This document shows positions 1-6,072 of a stretch of 37,813 nucleotides of DNA, piece after piece. The stretch spans positions 1-37,813 of the IMG/VR virus record IMGVR_UViG_3300025030_000267, one strand, 5' to 3'. The translations under genes and the position numbers were made by a program. Under the pieces are notes generated by a model that saw only the letters and a program-made list of their open reading frames with translations, was not told the DNA's origin and made no database searches. Numbering within the stretch: position 1 is the first letter of the stretch; the number at the start of each line of letters is the position of its first letter. This DNA is from a virus.

Positions 1-123
1 TTAAGCCAGCCCTATGACGAGGGATGGCGTTCGATTCTTGCTCGCTTGGATATGCTTTGGCGCTACGAGCATGGGCATGATTTGCAGTGGGCAGGTGTTG
101 GCGCAATGAGGAAACGGCCATGA
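1..123 (+). CDS. C-terminal fragment of an unrecognised protein
   Basis: The reading frame is open from the first base and ends at TGA 121-123, giving the last 40 residues of a protein whose start lies outside the window. The fragment is Trp/Arg/His-rich (around SILARLDMLWRYEHGHD) and has no motif I recognise. Its stop overlaps the next start as ATGA, the coupling seen throughout this genome, which supports it being a real gene. If the molecule is circular, this gene belongs to the same plus-strand early run that leaves the right edge of the window. Confidence 0.55.
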   Translation, partial: LSQPYDEGWRSILARLDMLWRYEHGHDLQWAGVGAMRKRP

Positions 124-335
124 GTGAGCCAGCACCTGTCTACTACACAAACGACCTGATGCGCCGGCTCGTGCGCTTCCTTGCAGCTCAGCACTACGGG
201 CGCATATACATCAAGCATCCCCGCCTGCACAACGTCCACACCTACCACATAGAAGGCCAGGATTGTGAAGCGTGTAAGCTCTGGCGTGAACTCAAGGCGT
301 ACGTGGAGTTAACCTCTGCGCCACAAGAACGTTAA
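120..335 (+). CDS. Small hypothetical protein (71 aa)
   Basis: I chose ATG 120 rather than the GTG-type start at 87 because it forms an ATGA overlap with the upstream stop and has a GAGG ribosome-binding site at 108-111. The protein is basic and rich in His and aromatic residues, with a Cys pair (CEAC) in the C-terminal half and a short helical tail. With nearby His residues the CxxC could bind a metal, but a full four-ligand site is not evident. I do not recognise the family. It is the second gene of a coupled pair. Confidence 0.6.
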   Translation: MSEPAPVYYTNDLMRRLVRFLAAQHYGRIYIKHPRLHNVHTYHIEGQDCEACKLWRELKAYVELTSAPQER

Positions 336-354
336 TACCTATGTGAAGGAGGTG

Positions 355-435
355 ATGACTCACGCCAAGACCGAGCGAGATGTCACAGCCAGGGGCTCAC
401 CGAGCTGGCTAATCTTAACGAGTGAGCATAGATGA
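355..435 (+). CDS. Possible 26-aa micro-ORF
   Basis: A strong AAGGAGG sequence at 345-351 lies just ahead of ATG 355, and the frame stays open to TGA 433-435. The spacing is only about 3-4 bases, which is short for efficient initiation. The 26-residue product has no recognisable motif. It fills the gap between two better-supported genes. An orphan Shine-Dalgarno site in a gene-free stretch is the only real support, so this is a weak call. Confidence 0.25.
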   Translation: MTHAKTERDVTARGSPSWLILTSEHR

Positions 436-446
436 AAGGACGCCAC

Positions 447-1064
447 ATGAAGAAAGCAATCCTCTTTACCGCAGTCGTGCTGCTCGCCGGCACCGTGTTC
501 AATGGCACGGCCATCGCTGGCGGACCAGGTTCCCTCACCATCGTAGTTGAGACTTCGCCCCGTGACCGGGATGTGCGCTTCCACTACGACACCAGCGAAT
601 CCCTCGGAGCCAGCTCAGTACCAGGCTTCACCCTCACGGACGATGACCGGCGTGATGCGCGGCGTAAGTTCGAAGAGCTGAGCGGCGGGCGCTACCGCAT
701 TACCCAGGACACCCCTTCAGGTTGGAACCTGGATGACGTAAACTGTGACGGTGACAAAGACACCGACATCGACATCGACGGCGAGCGCTTGACTATCACC
801 CTGGATGGTGCAGAGAACATCACCTGCACGTTCTACAACACGAAGGATGAACCAACCCCGACTCCCACTGTGGTCCCTGTTAGCACTCCAGTGCCTCCTG
901 CTCCTACTCGTGAGCCTACTGTTCCTTGTGTCATTGGCTCTGAGGTCGTTGTTCTAGTGGGGCTGCGCTGCCCACAGCCCACACCCACGGCAACGGCGAC
1001 GCCAGTTGTGCAGGTGGCCCAGATACGCCCTCCAGCCACAGGTGACGCGGGACTACTCCCATAG
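447..1064 (+). CDS. Secreted prealbumin-fold protein with truncated PPATG tail
   Basis: ATG 447 is preferred over 432 because GAAAGGA (435-440) sits correctly before it. The 205-aa product opens with a Lys-rich signal peptide and hydrophobic core (about residues 2-24, cleavage near TAIAG). A single domain (about 28-131) follows: it begins GSLTIVVET and ends ITCTFYNT, the pattern of prealbumin-like (SpaA/SdrD B-type) beta domains of bacterial surface proteins. A Thr/Pro-rich stalk follows (about 135-190). The protein ends PPATGDAGLLP, which resembles the sorting-motif region of Chloroflexota and actinobacterial wall proteins but lacks the usual following membrane helix and basic tail. It should therefore be released or held by another means. 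A role in surface display or adhesion is inference; the fold call is from sequence pattern only. Confidence 0.75.
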   Translation: MKKAILFTAVVLLAGTVFNGTAIAGGPGSLTIVVETSPRDRDVRFHYDTSESLGASSVPGFTLTDDDRRDARRKFEELSGGRYRITQDTPSGWNLDDVNCDGDKDTDIDIDGERLTITLDGAENITCTFYNTKDEPTPTPTVVPVSTPVPPAPTREPTVPCVIGSEVVVLVGLRCPQPTPTATATPVVQVAQIRPPATGDAGLLP

Positions 1065-1075
1065 AAAGGGTTGGA

Positions 1076-1369
1076 ATGTACACCGAACGAATGGATCAAA
1101 CGACCGGACGAATGGATCAAACGACCGGCGCTCCTGATCGCGTAGGCATGGAGGGCATAGTCTCTTATGCCGACCAGGTAGATGCGGCTGCACACGACGT
1201 AGAATCAGCCTGGGATTACTTCCAGAATGGCAGTAATGGGCGGTCATCATCCAGTGACTCCACGTCACCGCCACGCTCCAACGACAAACTGGAGGCTACG
1301 CAGTCCACCTTACGGGAAGCTGTTAACCTACTGGCGAGAATTGCCCAGGACATTCGCAGTCGCGCATAG
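1076..1369 (+). CDS. Hypothetical protein with tandem MDQTTGR repeat
   Basis: ATG 1076 follows GAAAGGG (about 1065-1071) and lies 11 bases after the preceding stop. The 97-aa product carries two copies of the heptapeptide MDQTTGR/A near its N terminus, encoded by a tandem 21-bp DNA repeat. A Ser-rich linker (NGRSSSSDSTSPP) follows, then an amphipathic C-terminal helix (LEATQSTLREAVNLLARIAQDI). I do not recognise the family. Just past its stop another frame encodes GDTGLLP followed by a stop, echoing the tail of the upstream secreted protein. The 3' end of this gene may therefore have been rearranged. Confidence 0.55.
   Translation: MYTERMDQTTGRMDQTTGAPDRVGMEGIVSYADQVDAAAHDVESAWDYFQNGSNGRSSSSDSTSPPRSNDKLEATQSTLREAVNLLARIAQDIRSRA
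1088..1129 (+). repeat. 21-bp tandem duplication inside coding sequence
   Basis: Two adjacent 21-bp units beginning CGAATGGATCAAACG are identical over the first 20 bases. They encode MDQTTGR and MDQTTGA in frame. The perfect identity suggests a recent slippage duplication. Confidence 0.9.
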
Positions 1370-1446
1370 GTGACACGGGGCTTCTGCCGTAGTACACTAA
1401 ACTCGGCGCAGGCGTGATTGCTGAGACCTGCACTACCTCCTTGCTG

Positions 1447-1474
1447 CCCCCGGTGGAGTCCCTTCTGCCGGGGG
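1447..1474 (+). terminator. Hairpin, probable transcription terminator
   Basis: CCCCCGG (1447-1453) pairs perfectly with CCGGGGG (1468-1474) around a 14-base loop. TAAACTTTTGTCT follows, a weak U-tract. It lies after the secreted-protein pair and just before a candidate promoter, so it probably separates two transcription units. Confidence 0.55.
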
Positions 1475-1517
1475 TAAACTTTTGTCTAAATGGGTAGATT
1501 TACACAGGTTTATCCCC

Positions 1518-1547
1518 TTGACTGTGCGCTGTACCAGAGTCCATACT
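1518..1547 (+). promoter_or_regulatory. Candidate sigma70-type promoter
   Basis: TTGACT (1518-1523) is followed after 18 bases by CATACT (1542-1547). It sits between the hairpin at 1447-1474 and the zinc-ribbon gene at 1582, where a new transcription unit would be expected to start. The -10 matches the consensus at only four of six positions. Confidence 0.4.
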
Positions 1548-1581
1548 CCACCCTGTACTACACGGAAGGAGGAGGTGCCTA

Positions 1582-1737
1582 TTGGCCAAGATTAAAGTGC
1601 CACGGCTCAAGTGTCAGCAGTGCGGCCATGACTGGACGCCACGCAATAGTGACGTGCGCCAGTGTCCTGGCTGCCATAGCGTATGGTGGGACAGGCCCAA
1701 GGAAGTAAAGGAGAATGCCCATGAACACAACGATTGA
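1582..1737 (+). CDS. Zinc-ribbon protein (51 aa, TTG start)
   Basis: TTG 1582 follows a very strong ribosome-binding site (GGAAGGAGGAGG, about 1564-1575). The product has a textbook zinc ribbon: C11-x2-C14 (KCQQCGH) and C28-x2-C31 (QCPGCH), with W18 between the knuckles. Such small ribbons in phage early operons bind nucleic acid or partner proteins; no specific role is shown here. The end overlaps the next gene by 17 bases. It is easily missed because it lacks an ATG. Confidence 0.8.
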   Translation: MAKIKVPRLKCQQCGHDWTPRNSDVRQCPGCHSVWWDRPKEVKENAHEHND

Positions 1738-1987
1738 AACTCCAAAAGTCATGAAGGAGCGCACCTTTAGCAGGAAAACACTCCAGTGGTTAGCAGAAGA
1801 GCGGCCACACCTTTACTCAGCCATTACCGAAGCCTACGCTGAGTGGAAGCGCAACGGCCCCAGAGCCAACTTCTTCCGTTCCTACAGCGCCGAGCAGTTG
1901 GCCAAGGCTGAAGCCATTGCACTCAGGAACCTTGCTGATGTGCAGGCTCGACTTGCTCGAATCGCTGCCGCTAAGGAAGGCAAGTAG
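1721..1987 (+). CDS. Helical hypothetical protein (88 aa)
   Basis: ATG 1721 is chosen over ATG 1715 because AAAGGAG (1707-1713) is 7 bases before 1721 but only 1 base before 1715. The product is mostly charged helix, with a C-terminal stretch rich in Ala, Arg and Lys (ALRNLADVQARLARIAAAKEGK). No catalytic motif is visible. It precedes the 211-aa gene by three bases and both lead into the recombination block, so a role as a small accessory protein of phage replication is possible but unproven. Confidence 0.65.
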   Translation: MNTTIETPKVMKERTFSRKTLQWLAEERPHLYSAITEAYAEWKRNGPRANFFRSYSAEQLAKAEAIALRNLADVQARLARIAAAKEGK

Positions 1988-1990
1988 ACC

Positions 1991-2626
1991 ATGAACGACC
2001 TGCTCGAAGAGCTCAACTCACTAACCCCTGAAGTCCTCGACCAGAACGAGCTACGTGCTGGTAGGCGTAAGGCCCCCTGGGTCAAGGTCTACAACGAGTT
2101 CGAAGCCGACACCACGTTCAGTGAAGGCGTCGGCAGGGATGGCAAACGCCTGCTTGTGCTCAAGTGGACGAACATGCGCATCCTCGACAGCGATACCCCC
2201 TGGACTGGGACAGAGGACGAGGACGAGTTCCCCTTCAGCGACCGCGCCAACTCCAAGATGGGCTTCTTGATTAAGAGCGCTGCTACCCACGGTGCCAGCC
2301 CAGTAACCAAGCTCAATGAACATCGCGTCCATTACAAGCTGGGTCTGTGGCAGCAAAAGAACGCGGACGGAACAGTACGACTCAATGACAAGGGCTTCCC
2401 TGCCTACGAGTTATGGTACTGGGAGGTTATCGGCGTTGGTGCTGGCAACGTGAACGGTGCCAAGCCCGCGCTTAGTAACGAGGACTTCGAGGCCAAGCTA
2501 CCACTCGTGGTGGGACAGACCCACGCCAGCGCTATCCAACTCGCCGGTGCCGAGGTCGTGAGCAAAGGGCTGCTCTCCAAGCGCATCTCCCAGGTTGACG
2601 GCGTGTACCAACTGGTGAGTGCGTAA
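1991..2626 (+). CDS. Hypothetical replication-module protein (211 aa)
   Basis: ATG 1991 follows the previous stop by three bases. The product is soluble. It has an acidic N-terminal half (around WTGTEDEDEFPF), a central beta-rich part with several Trp (LGLWQQ, ELWYWEV) and a C-terminal segment (LVVGQTHASAIQLAGAEV). Its position just before a Cas4-like nuclease and a Sak4-like ATPase matches the place where many phages encode a single-strand-binding or Sak4-partner protein. I do not see a clear OB-fold signature, so this is context only. Confidence 0.7.
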   Translation: MNDLLEELNSLTPEVLDQNELRAGRRKAPWVKVYNEFEADTTFSEGVGRDGKRLLVLKWTNMRILDSDTPWTGTEDEDEFPFSDRANSKMGFLIKSAATHGASPVTKLNEHRVHYKLGLWQQKNADGTVRLNDKGFPAYELWYWEVIGVGAGNVNGAKPALSNEDFEAKLPLVVGQTHASAIQLAGAEVVSKGLLSKRISQVDGVYQLVSA

Positions 2627-2641
2627 CTCACCCCCGCTCCG

Positions 2642-2797
2642 CTGGCCGCCACGCAAGTTACGGCCAGGGGGGTAGGCAAGGTCGCGGTTGTGGCTGAATC
2701 GTAAGTCAGTCAACCCTACCAAGGAGTTCATTCGGTCGGGCTTTGTCACCATAAATGGGGGGTTAAAGGGCTTACTGTATACCTCGGTGGGGTACAG
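2642..2797 (+). other. Structured leader with nested hairpins
   Basis: This 204-base intergenic stretch holds three inverted repeats. CTGGCCG (2642-2648) pairs with CGGCCAG (2661-2667). A nested set follows: GGTAG (2671-2675) with CTACC (2716-2720), GGTTG (2686-2690) with CAACC (2711-2715), and CTGA (2694-2697) with TCAG (2706-2709). CTGTA (2775-2779) pairs with TACAG (2793-2797). An AAGGAG directly abuts the nested structure at 2721-2726 without a good start codon behind it. The stretch may be an untranslated leader or attenuator for the nuclease gene at 2831. Confidence 0.4.
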
Positions 2798-2830
2798 CCA
2801 GCCTCCCTCCACTTAGCAAAGGATGCATTA

Positions 2831-3622
2831 ATGATCGTAGAGCCATCACCTCATCTCCATGCTGAAATAATCCAGCTACTCAAGGATGAGCACCAGTTGA
2901 CTGCTCAGCGTACAGGGATGCACGTGAGCGACCTCACTCACTGCCTCACGAAGTCATACTGGAACCGCGTTGACCCTGCGCCACCCAGTGACGACGAGGT
3001 CCTCTACTGGAGCATCGGCTGGGCAATGGAGCGTGTGCTTATCTCGCGTCTGCACATGGAGCCAATCATCCTGGACGGCATCACGGGTACGCCAGACTTC
3101 AGCATCGATGGGCTACCTGCTGACCTGAAGACTACACGTATGCCACCTGAGTCTAGCGGTGGATGCCTCGTGTGTGGCGAGCCCTACGCCGGGCACACAA
3201 AGGGTAAGAACGGCCACGCCTATGAGAAGTCGCCGCCTGTGCCCTTCAAGTTGCCAGAGACATGGGTGAGGCAGTTCAAGGCGTATCGCTACATGCTGAA
3301 CCGGACGGTCAAGACAGTCAGCTACGAATGGGTGCCGGCAGCGCTATTTGGTACTGAGCGAAAGCCATTGAACCAAAACACCTTTGCCGTCGTCATCATC
3401 CACCTTGTCCAGCCAGCGGTCCAAGTACTCACCCTGCACTTTACAGAGGGCGAGCTTGAATCCCACTGGGCCTGGATGGTAGACCGGAGCAACGCACTGG
3501 AGTCCATGTTGTCGCAGCATGACCCGATGGAGTACATGTGGAATGAGCCCTGGGAGTGCACCAACTGCGCCTACAGCCTGCGCTGTGGGTTGGCAGCTAG
3601 CTTGCAAGGAGTGAGTAAGTGA
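2831..3622 (+). CDS. Cas4/RecB-like PD-(D/E)XK exonuclease with Fe-S cysteines
   Basis: The 263-aa product has the motifs of the Cas4/AddB-type nuclease family: E67 in a helix (GWAMERVL), GTPDF with D89, ADLK with D98 and K100, and the QxxxY-type helix Q148FKAY. Four cysteines suit a 4Fe-4S cluster: C38 in the N-terminal part (LTHC) and C243, C246, C252 at the C terminus (CTNCAYSLRC). Enzymes of this family resect DNA ends. A CLVCG insert at 112-116 is extra and may bind zinc. AAAGGA lies before ATG 2831. It is followed by coupled genes for a membrane micropeptide and a Sak4-like ATPase, a typical phage recombination set. Confidence 0.85.
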   Translation: MIVEPSPHLHAEIIQLLKDEHQLTAQRTGMHVSDLTHCLTKSYWNRVDPAPPSDDEVLYWSIGWAMERVLISRLHMEPIILDGITGTPDFSIDGLPADLKTTRMPPESSGGCLVCGEPYAGHTKGKNGHAYEKSPPVPFKLPETWVRQFKAYRYMLNRTVKTVSYEWVPAALFGTERKPLNQNTFAVVIIHLVQPAVQVLTLHFTEGELESHWAWMVDRSNALESMLSQHDPMEYMWNEPWECTNCAYSLRCGLAASLQGVSK

Positions 3623-3702
3623 GTTGGCCTGAAGCTCTCGTATACATTGTCTGCATTGCGGCCGGTGCTGCCGTTGTTATTGCATTCATGAGGAGTGAGT
3701 AA
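3619..3702 (+). CDS. 27-aa single-pass membrane micropeptide
   Basis: GTG 3619 overlaps the nuclease stop (GTGA) and has AAGGAG at 3606-3611 with ideal spacing. The stop TAA 3700-3702 directly abuts ATG 3703 of the ATPase. The product is essentially one hydrophobic helix (ALVYIVCIAAGAAVVIAF) with a short polar tail, so it should insert in the membrane. The function is unknown. Its exact fit between two replication genes argues that it is translated. Confidence 0.7.
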   Translation: MSWPEALVYIVCIAAGAAVVIAFMRSE

Positions 3703-4506
3703 ATGAGTCGGTTCTTCCTCGTGTTCGGTGAAAACGGTAGTGGTAAGACAACTTTTGCCCTGACCGGCGACAAGCCGATCAATTACTACGAGTGGGACAG
3801 CGGCTCATGGGAGCGTGCTGCTACCTCGATGAACCTGGGTGAGGGCGACGTCCAGGTACGCCAGTATTACGCACCACTGACCAGTCTGCTTGACCCGGGA
3901 CGTGTCTCTGTAGGCGACAGAGGTGGCATCGCGCCTGCTACCGCACACGTACTTGAAGGCTGGAACGACCTATTCTGGGGATTCGTCAAGGACTACCTGG
4001 GCGACCTCAAGGGCGCAGGCTACCCGGTGATTGATACGAGCACGAAGCTCTGGCTCGCTGTACGCCAGGCATTCCTTGAACAAGTACAACAGGCTGCCGG
4101 CCCTGAGCGTGAGAGGCTCAATGCTCTCCAGTACACGGAGCCGAATGCCCGCATGAGCCAGATAGTCGAAGCTGCCAAGGCGCGAGGGAAAGACCTAGTG
4201 ATGCTGGCCCATGAGGGCGAGGTCTACCTCAACGACAAACCCACGGGCATACTCAAACCAGACGGCTTCAAGGAACTGCCCAACATGGCGGACTGCACGC
4301 TGCGGTTCAGCCTGCGCAACAAGAAGCCCCTCGCTGTCATCTACAAGGCAGGCACTGGTGGGCTTGAGCTCGTAGGCCGGGAGATAGAAGAGCCGACGTT
4401 GCCCAACGTGAACGCCCTGCTCGATGCAGCGATTAAGCTGAGACGCGCGGGTATGCCCCTGCCAGGTTCGAATGATGATCTGTTGGCACTGGCGGCTGCA
4501 CTCTAA
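3703..4506 (+). CDS. Sak4-like RecA-fold ATPase
   Basis: The 267-aa product begins with a short strand and Walker A motif GENGSGKT (residues 9-16). The segment after it has the Sak4-style WDSGSWERA. A Walker B-like strand (YPVIDTSTKLW) and a second beta strand (DLVMLAHEGEVY) follow. Length and arrangement fit phage Sak4/RAD51-like single-strand annealing ATPases, which work with a single-strand-binding protein in phage recombination and replication. A generic phage AAA NTP-binding protein (AAA_24 type) is the alternative name. It lies between a membrane micropeptide and a coupled micro-ORF, upstream of an XPF-like nuclease. Confidence 0.8.
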   Translation: MSRFFLVFGENGSGKTTFALTGDKPINYYEWDSGSWERAATSMNLGEGDVQVRQYYAPLTSLLDPGRVSVGDRGGIAPATAHVLEGWNDLFWGFVKDYLGDLKGAGYPVIDTSTKLWLAVRQAFLEQVQQAAGPERERLNALQYTEPNARMSQIVEAAKARGKDLVMLAHEGEVYLNDKPTGILKPDGFKELPNMADCTLRFSLRNKKPLAVIYKAGTGGLELVGREIEEPTLPNVNALLDAAIKLRRAGMPLPGSNDDLLALAAAL

Positions 4507-4604
4507 TGAGCAGCCACCTTGAACAACACCACCGTTGCACTTCTGAGTCATTAACATGGGTAGAAGATTCTTCTAACCCAGCACAGCCATTGATGCTGCA
4601 ATGA
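4506..4604 (+). CDS. Coupled 32-aa micro-ORF
   Basis: ATG 4506 overlaps the ATPase stop (TAATG) and its own TGA 4602-4604 overlaps the next start (ATGA). The ORF thus exactly bridges two genes by stop-start overlaps. The product is polar and His/Ser/Gln-rich, with no recognised motif. It may be a real small protein, or a coupling ORF that carries ribosomes to the XPF-like gene, which has no clear ribosome-binding site of its own. Both can be true. Confidence 0.55.
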   Translation: MSSHLEQHHRCTSESLTWVEDSSNPAQPLMLQ

Positions 4605-5359
4605 TCTATCTCGATACCCACGAGTCCATTGAGCTAGAGCTACTGCTCTCTCAATGCGCGCCGGTGGAGCGCGCCTTACTCAACCCTGAACGTGGTGACG
4701 TGTGGTGGATAGATGCACAGGGCAGGCAGGTCAGCTTCGAGCTCAAACAGAATGGCGAGCTGCTTGGCTCCCTTGAGTCCGTCGAGGAGCAGTTGGCCCG
4801 TGAGATGCAGAACGTGGACTACCTGGGCCTTGGCATTCGTGGCATCATCACGCCCACAGTGAGCGGCTACTGCCAGACCTGGAAGGTGGCAGACGGCAAC
4901 CCCAACATCATCCGCAAGGCGCAAGAGTATCGCCATTCATACAAGGGGCTCAGGGCATGGCTGGCGCGACTTCAGGAGTTAGGCATTGTGGTCATTGAGA
5001 CGCCAGATGTCCACTCCATGGCCATCGCCCTTATTGCCCAGTATGAGAACTCGCTCAAGGCCGAGCAGGACCACCACACCTTCAAGCGCCTCATCACTAC
5101 GAAGGCGTGGATCGCCGAGCTGGACACAGACAAGGCGCGCTTTACTAAGCAGCTCATGGCCATCGTGCCCGGCTGCGGTGAAGACATAGGTCTCGCGCTA
5201 GCTGACGTGTTCCCAGACCTCGCCACACTGCTCAATATCGTGGAGAGTGGCGCTGAGGATAAGGTGGCAGGCGTGCCCTTAAGGTTGAAGGAAGGGGTGC
5301 GCGGACGTACAGTGGGGCCGGCGTTTGTAAAGTCACTGAAGCGCGAGGTTGGACTATGA
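4601..5359 (+). CDS. XPF/ERCC4-like nuclease with helix-hairpin-helix
   Basis: The 252-aa product has an N-terminal nuclease domain: G32-D33, then E47-L48-K49 with E53, followed by Q64, fitting the GD..ERKx3D pattern of ERCC4-type nucleases with ELKx3E in place of ERKx3D. A typical late segment LQELGIVVIETPDVHSMA (125-142) and a C-terminal helix-hairpin-helix (about 185-212, PGCGEDIGLALADVFP) follow. Such proteins cut branched DNA, for example flaps or Holliday junctions. Translation probably depends on coupling to the upstream micro-ORF, since no Shine-Dalgarno sequence is visible. It is the fourth member of the recombination block. Confidence 0.75.
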   Translation: MIYLDTHESIELELLLSQCAPVERALLNPERGDVWWIDAQGRQVSFELKQNGELLGSLESVEEQLAREMQNVDYLGLGIRGIITPTVSGYCQTWKVADGNPNIIRKAQEYRHSYKGLRAWLARLQELGIVVIETPDVHSMAIALIAQYENSLKAEQDHHTFKRLITTKAWIAELDTDKARFTKQLMAIVPGCGEDIGLALADVFPDLATLLNIVESGAEDKVAGVPLRLKEGVRGRTVGPAFVKSLKREVGL

Positions 5360-5622
5360 ACACTCGGCGTGGGTTTCTTAAAGGACTGGTTGGGCTGCCT
5401 GTGGCTTATGTTGTGGGGGCTGGTTTCACTGCCGAGCAGCCACCTACCCTACACAAAATAGGCAAGATAGCTGCTCGCTTTCGAATTGATGGGGGTGAAT
5501 GGCAAGAGGTAAGCATCCCTATCATGGCCGACACGGCAGGACACCACACTGCAGACCTTGACTACATCTATGTGGAGATCACTCCAGACTTGAACTTGCG
5601 CTCAATGGGATTCAAGCCATGA
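5356..5622 (+). CDS. Tat-signal exported protein (88 aa)
   Basis: ATG 5356 overlaps the nuclease stop (ATGA). The N terminus reads MNTRRGFLKGLVG followed by a moderately hydrophobic stretch to about residue 26, a good twin-arginine signal (R4-R5-G-F-L-K). The mature part (about 60 aa) has ARFRIDGGEWQEVSIP and ends in a beta-rich acidic segment. No cofactor motif is visible. Folded export of a tiny phage protein is unusual, and the role is unknown. It sits in a chain of coupled small genes running to 6505. Confidence 0.7.
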   Translation: MNTRRGFLKGLVGLPVAYVVGAGFTAEQPPTLHKIGKIAARFRIDGGEWQEVSIPIMADTAGHHTADLDYIYVEITPDLNLRSMGFKP

Positions 5623-5903
5623 ACACTGCCACTCAAGAGTTGGTCGTCAACAAGGCAGGCCAAGAGCGCATACGCAGGACAGCAGTATGCTCGACTCACG
5701 ACCAGCGCAGCCACCAGTTCGTAGGCCCTGTCGCGCTCGGCTGGATGTTCGAATGTAGCGAGAACAGTGTCCACATGCGTCACTACTTCGTTGTTCACCC
5801 ACCCAAGGACGCGCCCAGGACCGAGGCTGATATCGTCTTGTGGCTGGAGAGCAAACGCCAAGCTCGCATTAATAGTAAGGAAGTGAGGAAGCGCGGTGCC
5901 TGA
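5619..5903 (+). CDS. Hypothetical protein (94 aa)
   Basis: The start overlaps the previous stop (ATGA). The product is soluble and basic. The central part has aromatic and His residues (ALGWMFECSENSVHMRHYFVVH) and the C terminus is a charged helix (ADIVLWLESKRQARINSKEVRKRG). I do not recognise the family. The tail overlaps the next GTG start by eight bases, with GAGG at 5885-5888 serving that next gene. Confidence 0.65.
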   Translation: MNTATQELVVNKAGQERIRRTAVCSTHDQRSHQFVGPVALGWMFECSENSVHMRHYFVVHPPKDAPRTEADIVLWLESKRQARINSKEVRKRGA

Positions 5904-6072
5904 AATAGTAACTGATTGGTGTACGGTCTGTGCATATCCTAAGCCTACAAGCTGCGTAGTCTTCAATGACGAGCACGTTTGTATCGCCTGCATCCAGGAT
6001 GCATGTGAGCTACTCGGCATCTCCCTTTCTGTGCCAGACGAGCCAGAAGAAGCCGAACTCGTAGAAGCATGA
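5896..6072 (+). CDS. Zinc-knuckle protein (58 aa, GTG start)
   Basis: GTG 5896 follows GTGAGGAAG with good spacing and lies inside the end of the previous gene. The product has C9-x2-C12 and C29-x2-C32 (plus C20), a small zinc ribbon, then an acidic tail (PDEPEEAELVEA). Its TGA overlaps the next ATG (ATGA 6069-6072). It may act as a DNA- or protein-binding accessory. It is one of more than ten tiny cysteine-knuckle proteins in this window. Confidence 0.7.
   Translation: MPEIVTDWCTVCAYPKPTSCVVFNDEHVCIACIQDACELLGISLSVPDEPEEAELVEA

Noticed and set aside
833-1195. 120-codon minus frame across the secreted protein end
   Set aside because: It mirrors the Thr/Pro-rich coding repeat on the other strand and crosses two good plus-strand genes.
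1490-1708. 72-codon plus frame over the promoter and zinc-ribbon gene
   Set aside because: It conflicts with the TTG-started zinc-ribbon gene, which has the strong ribosome-binding site and two CxxC knuckles.
2671-2720. tRNA-like fold (GGTAGG...CCTACC)
   Set aside because: At about 50 bases it is too short, lacks a T-arm consensus and an anticodon arm of proper size; kept only as a structured leader.
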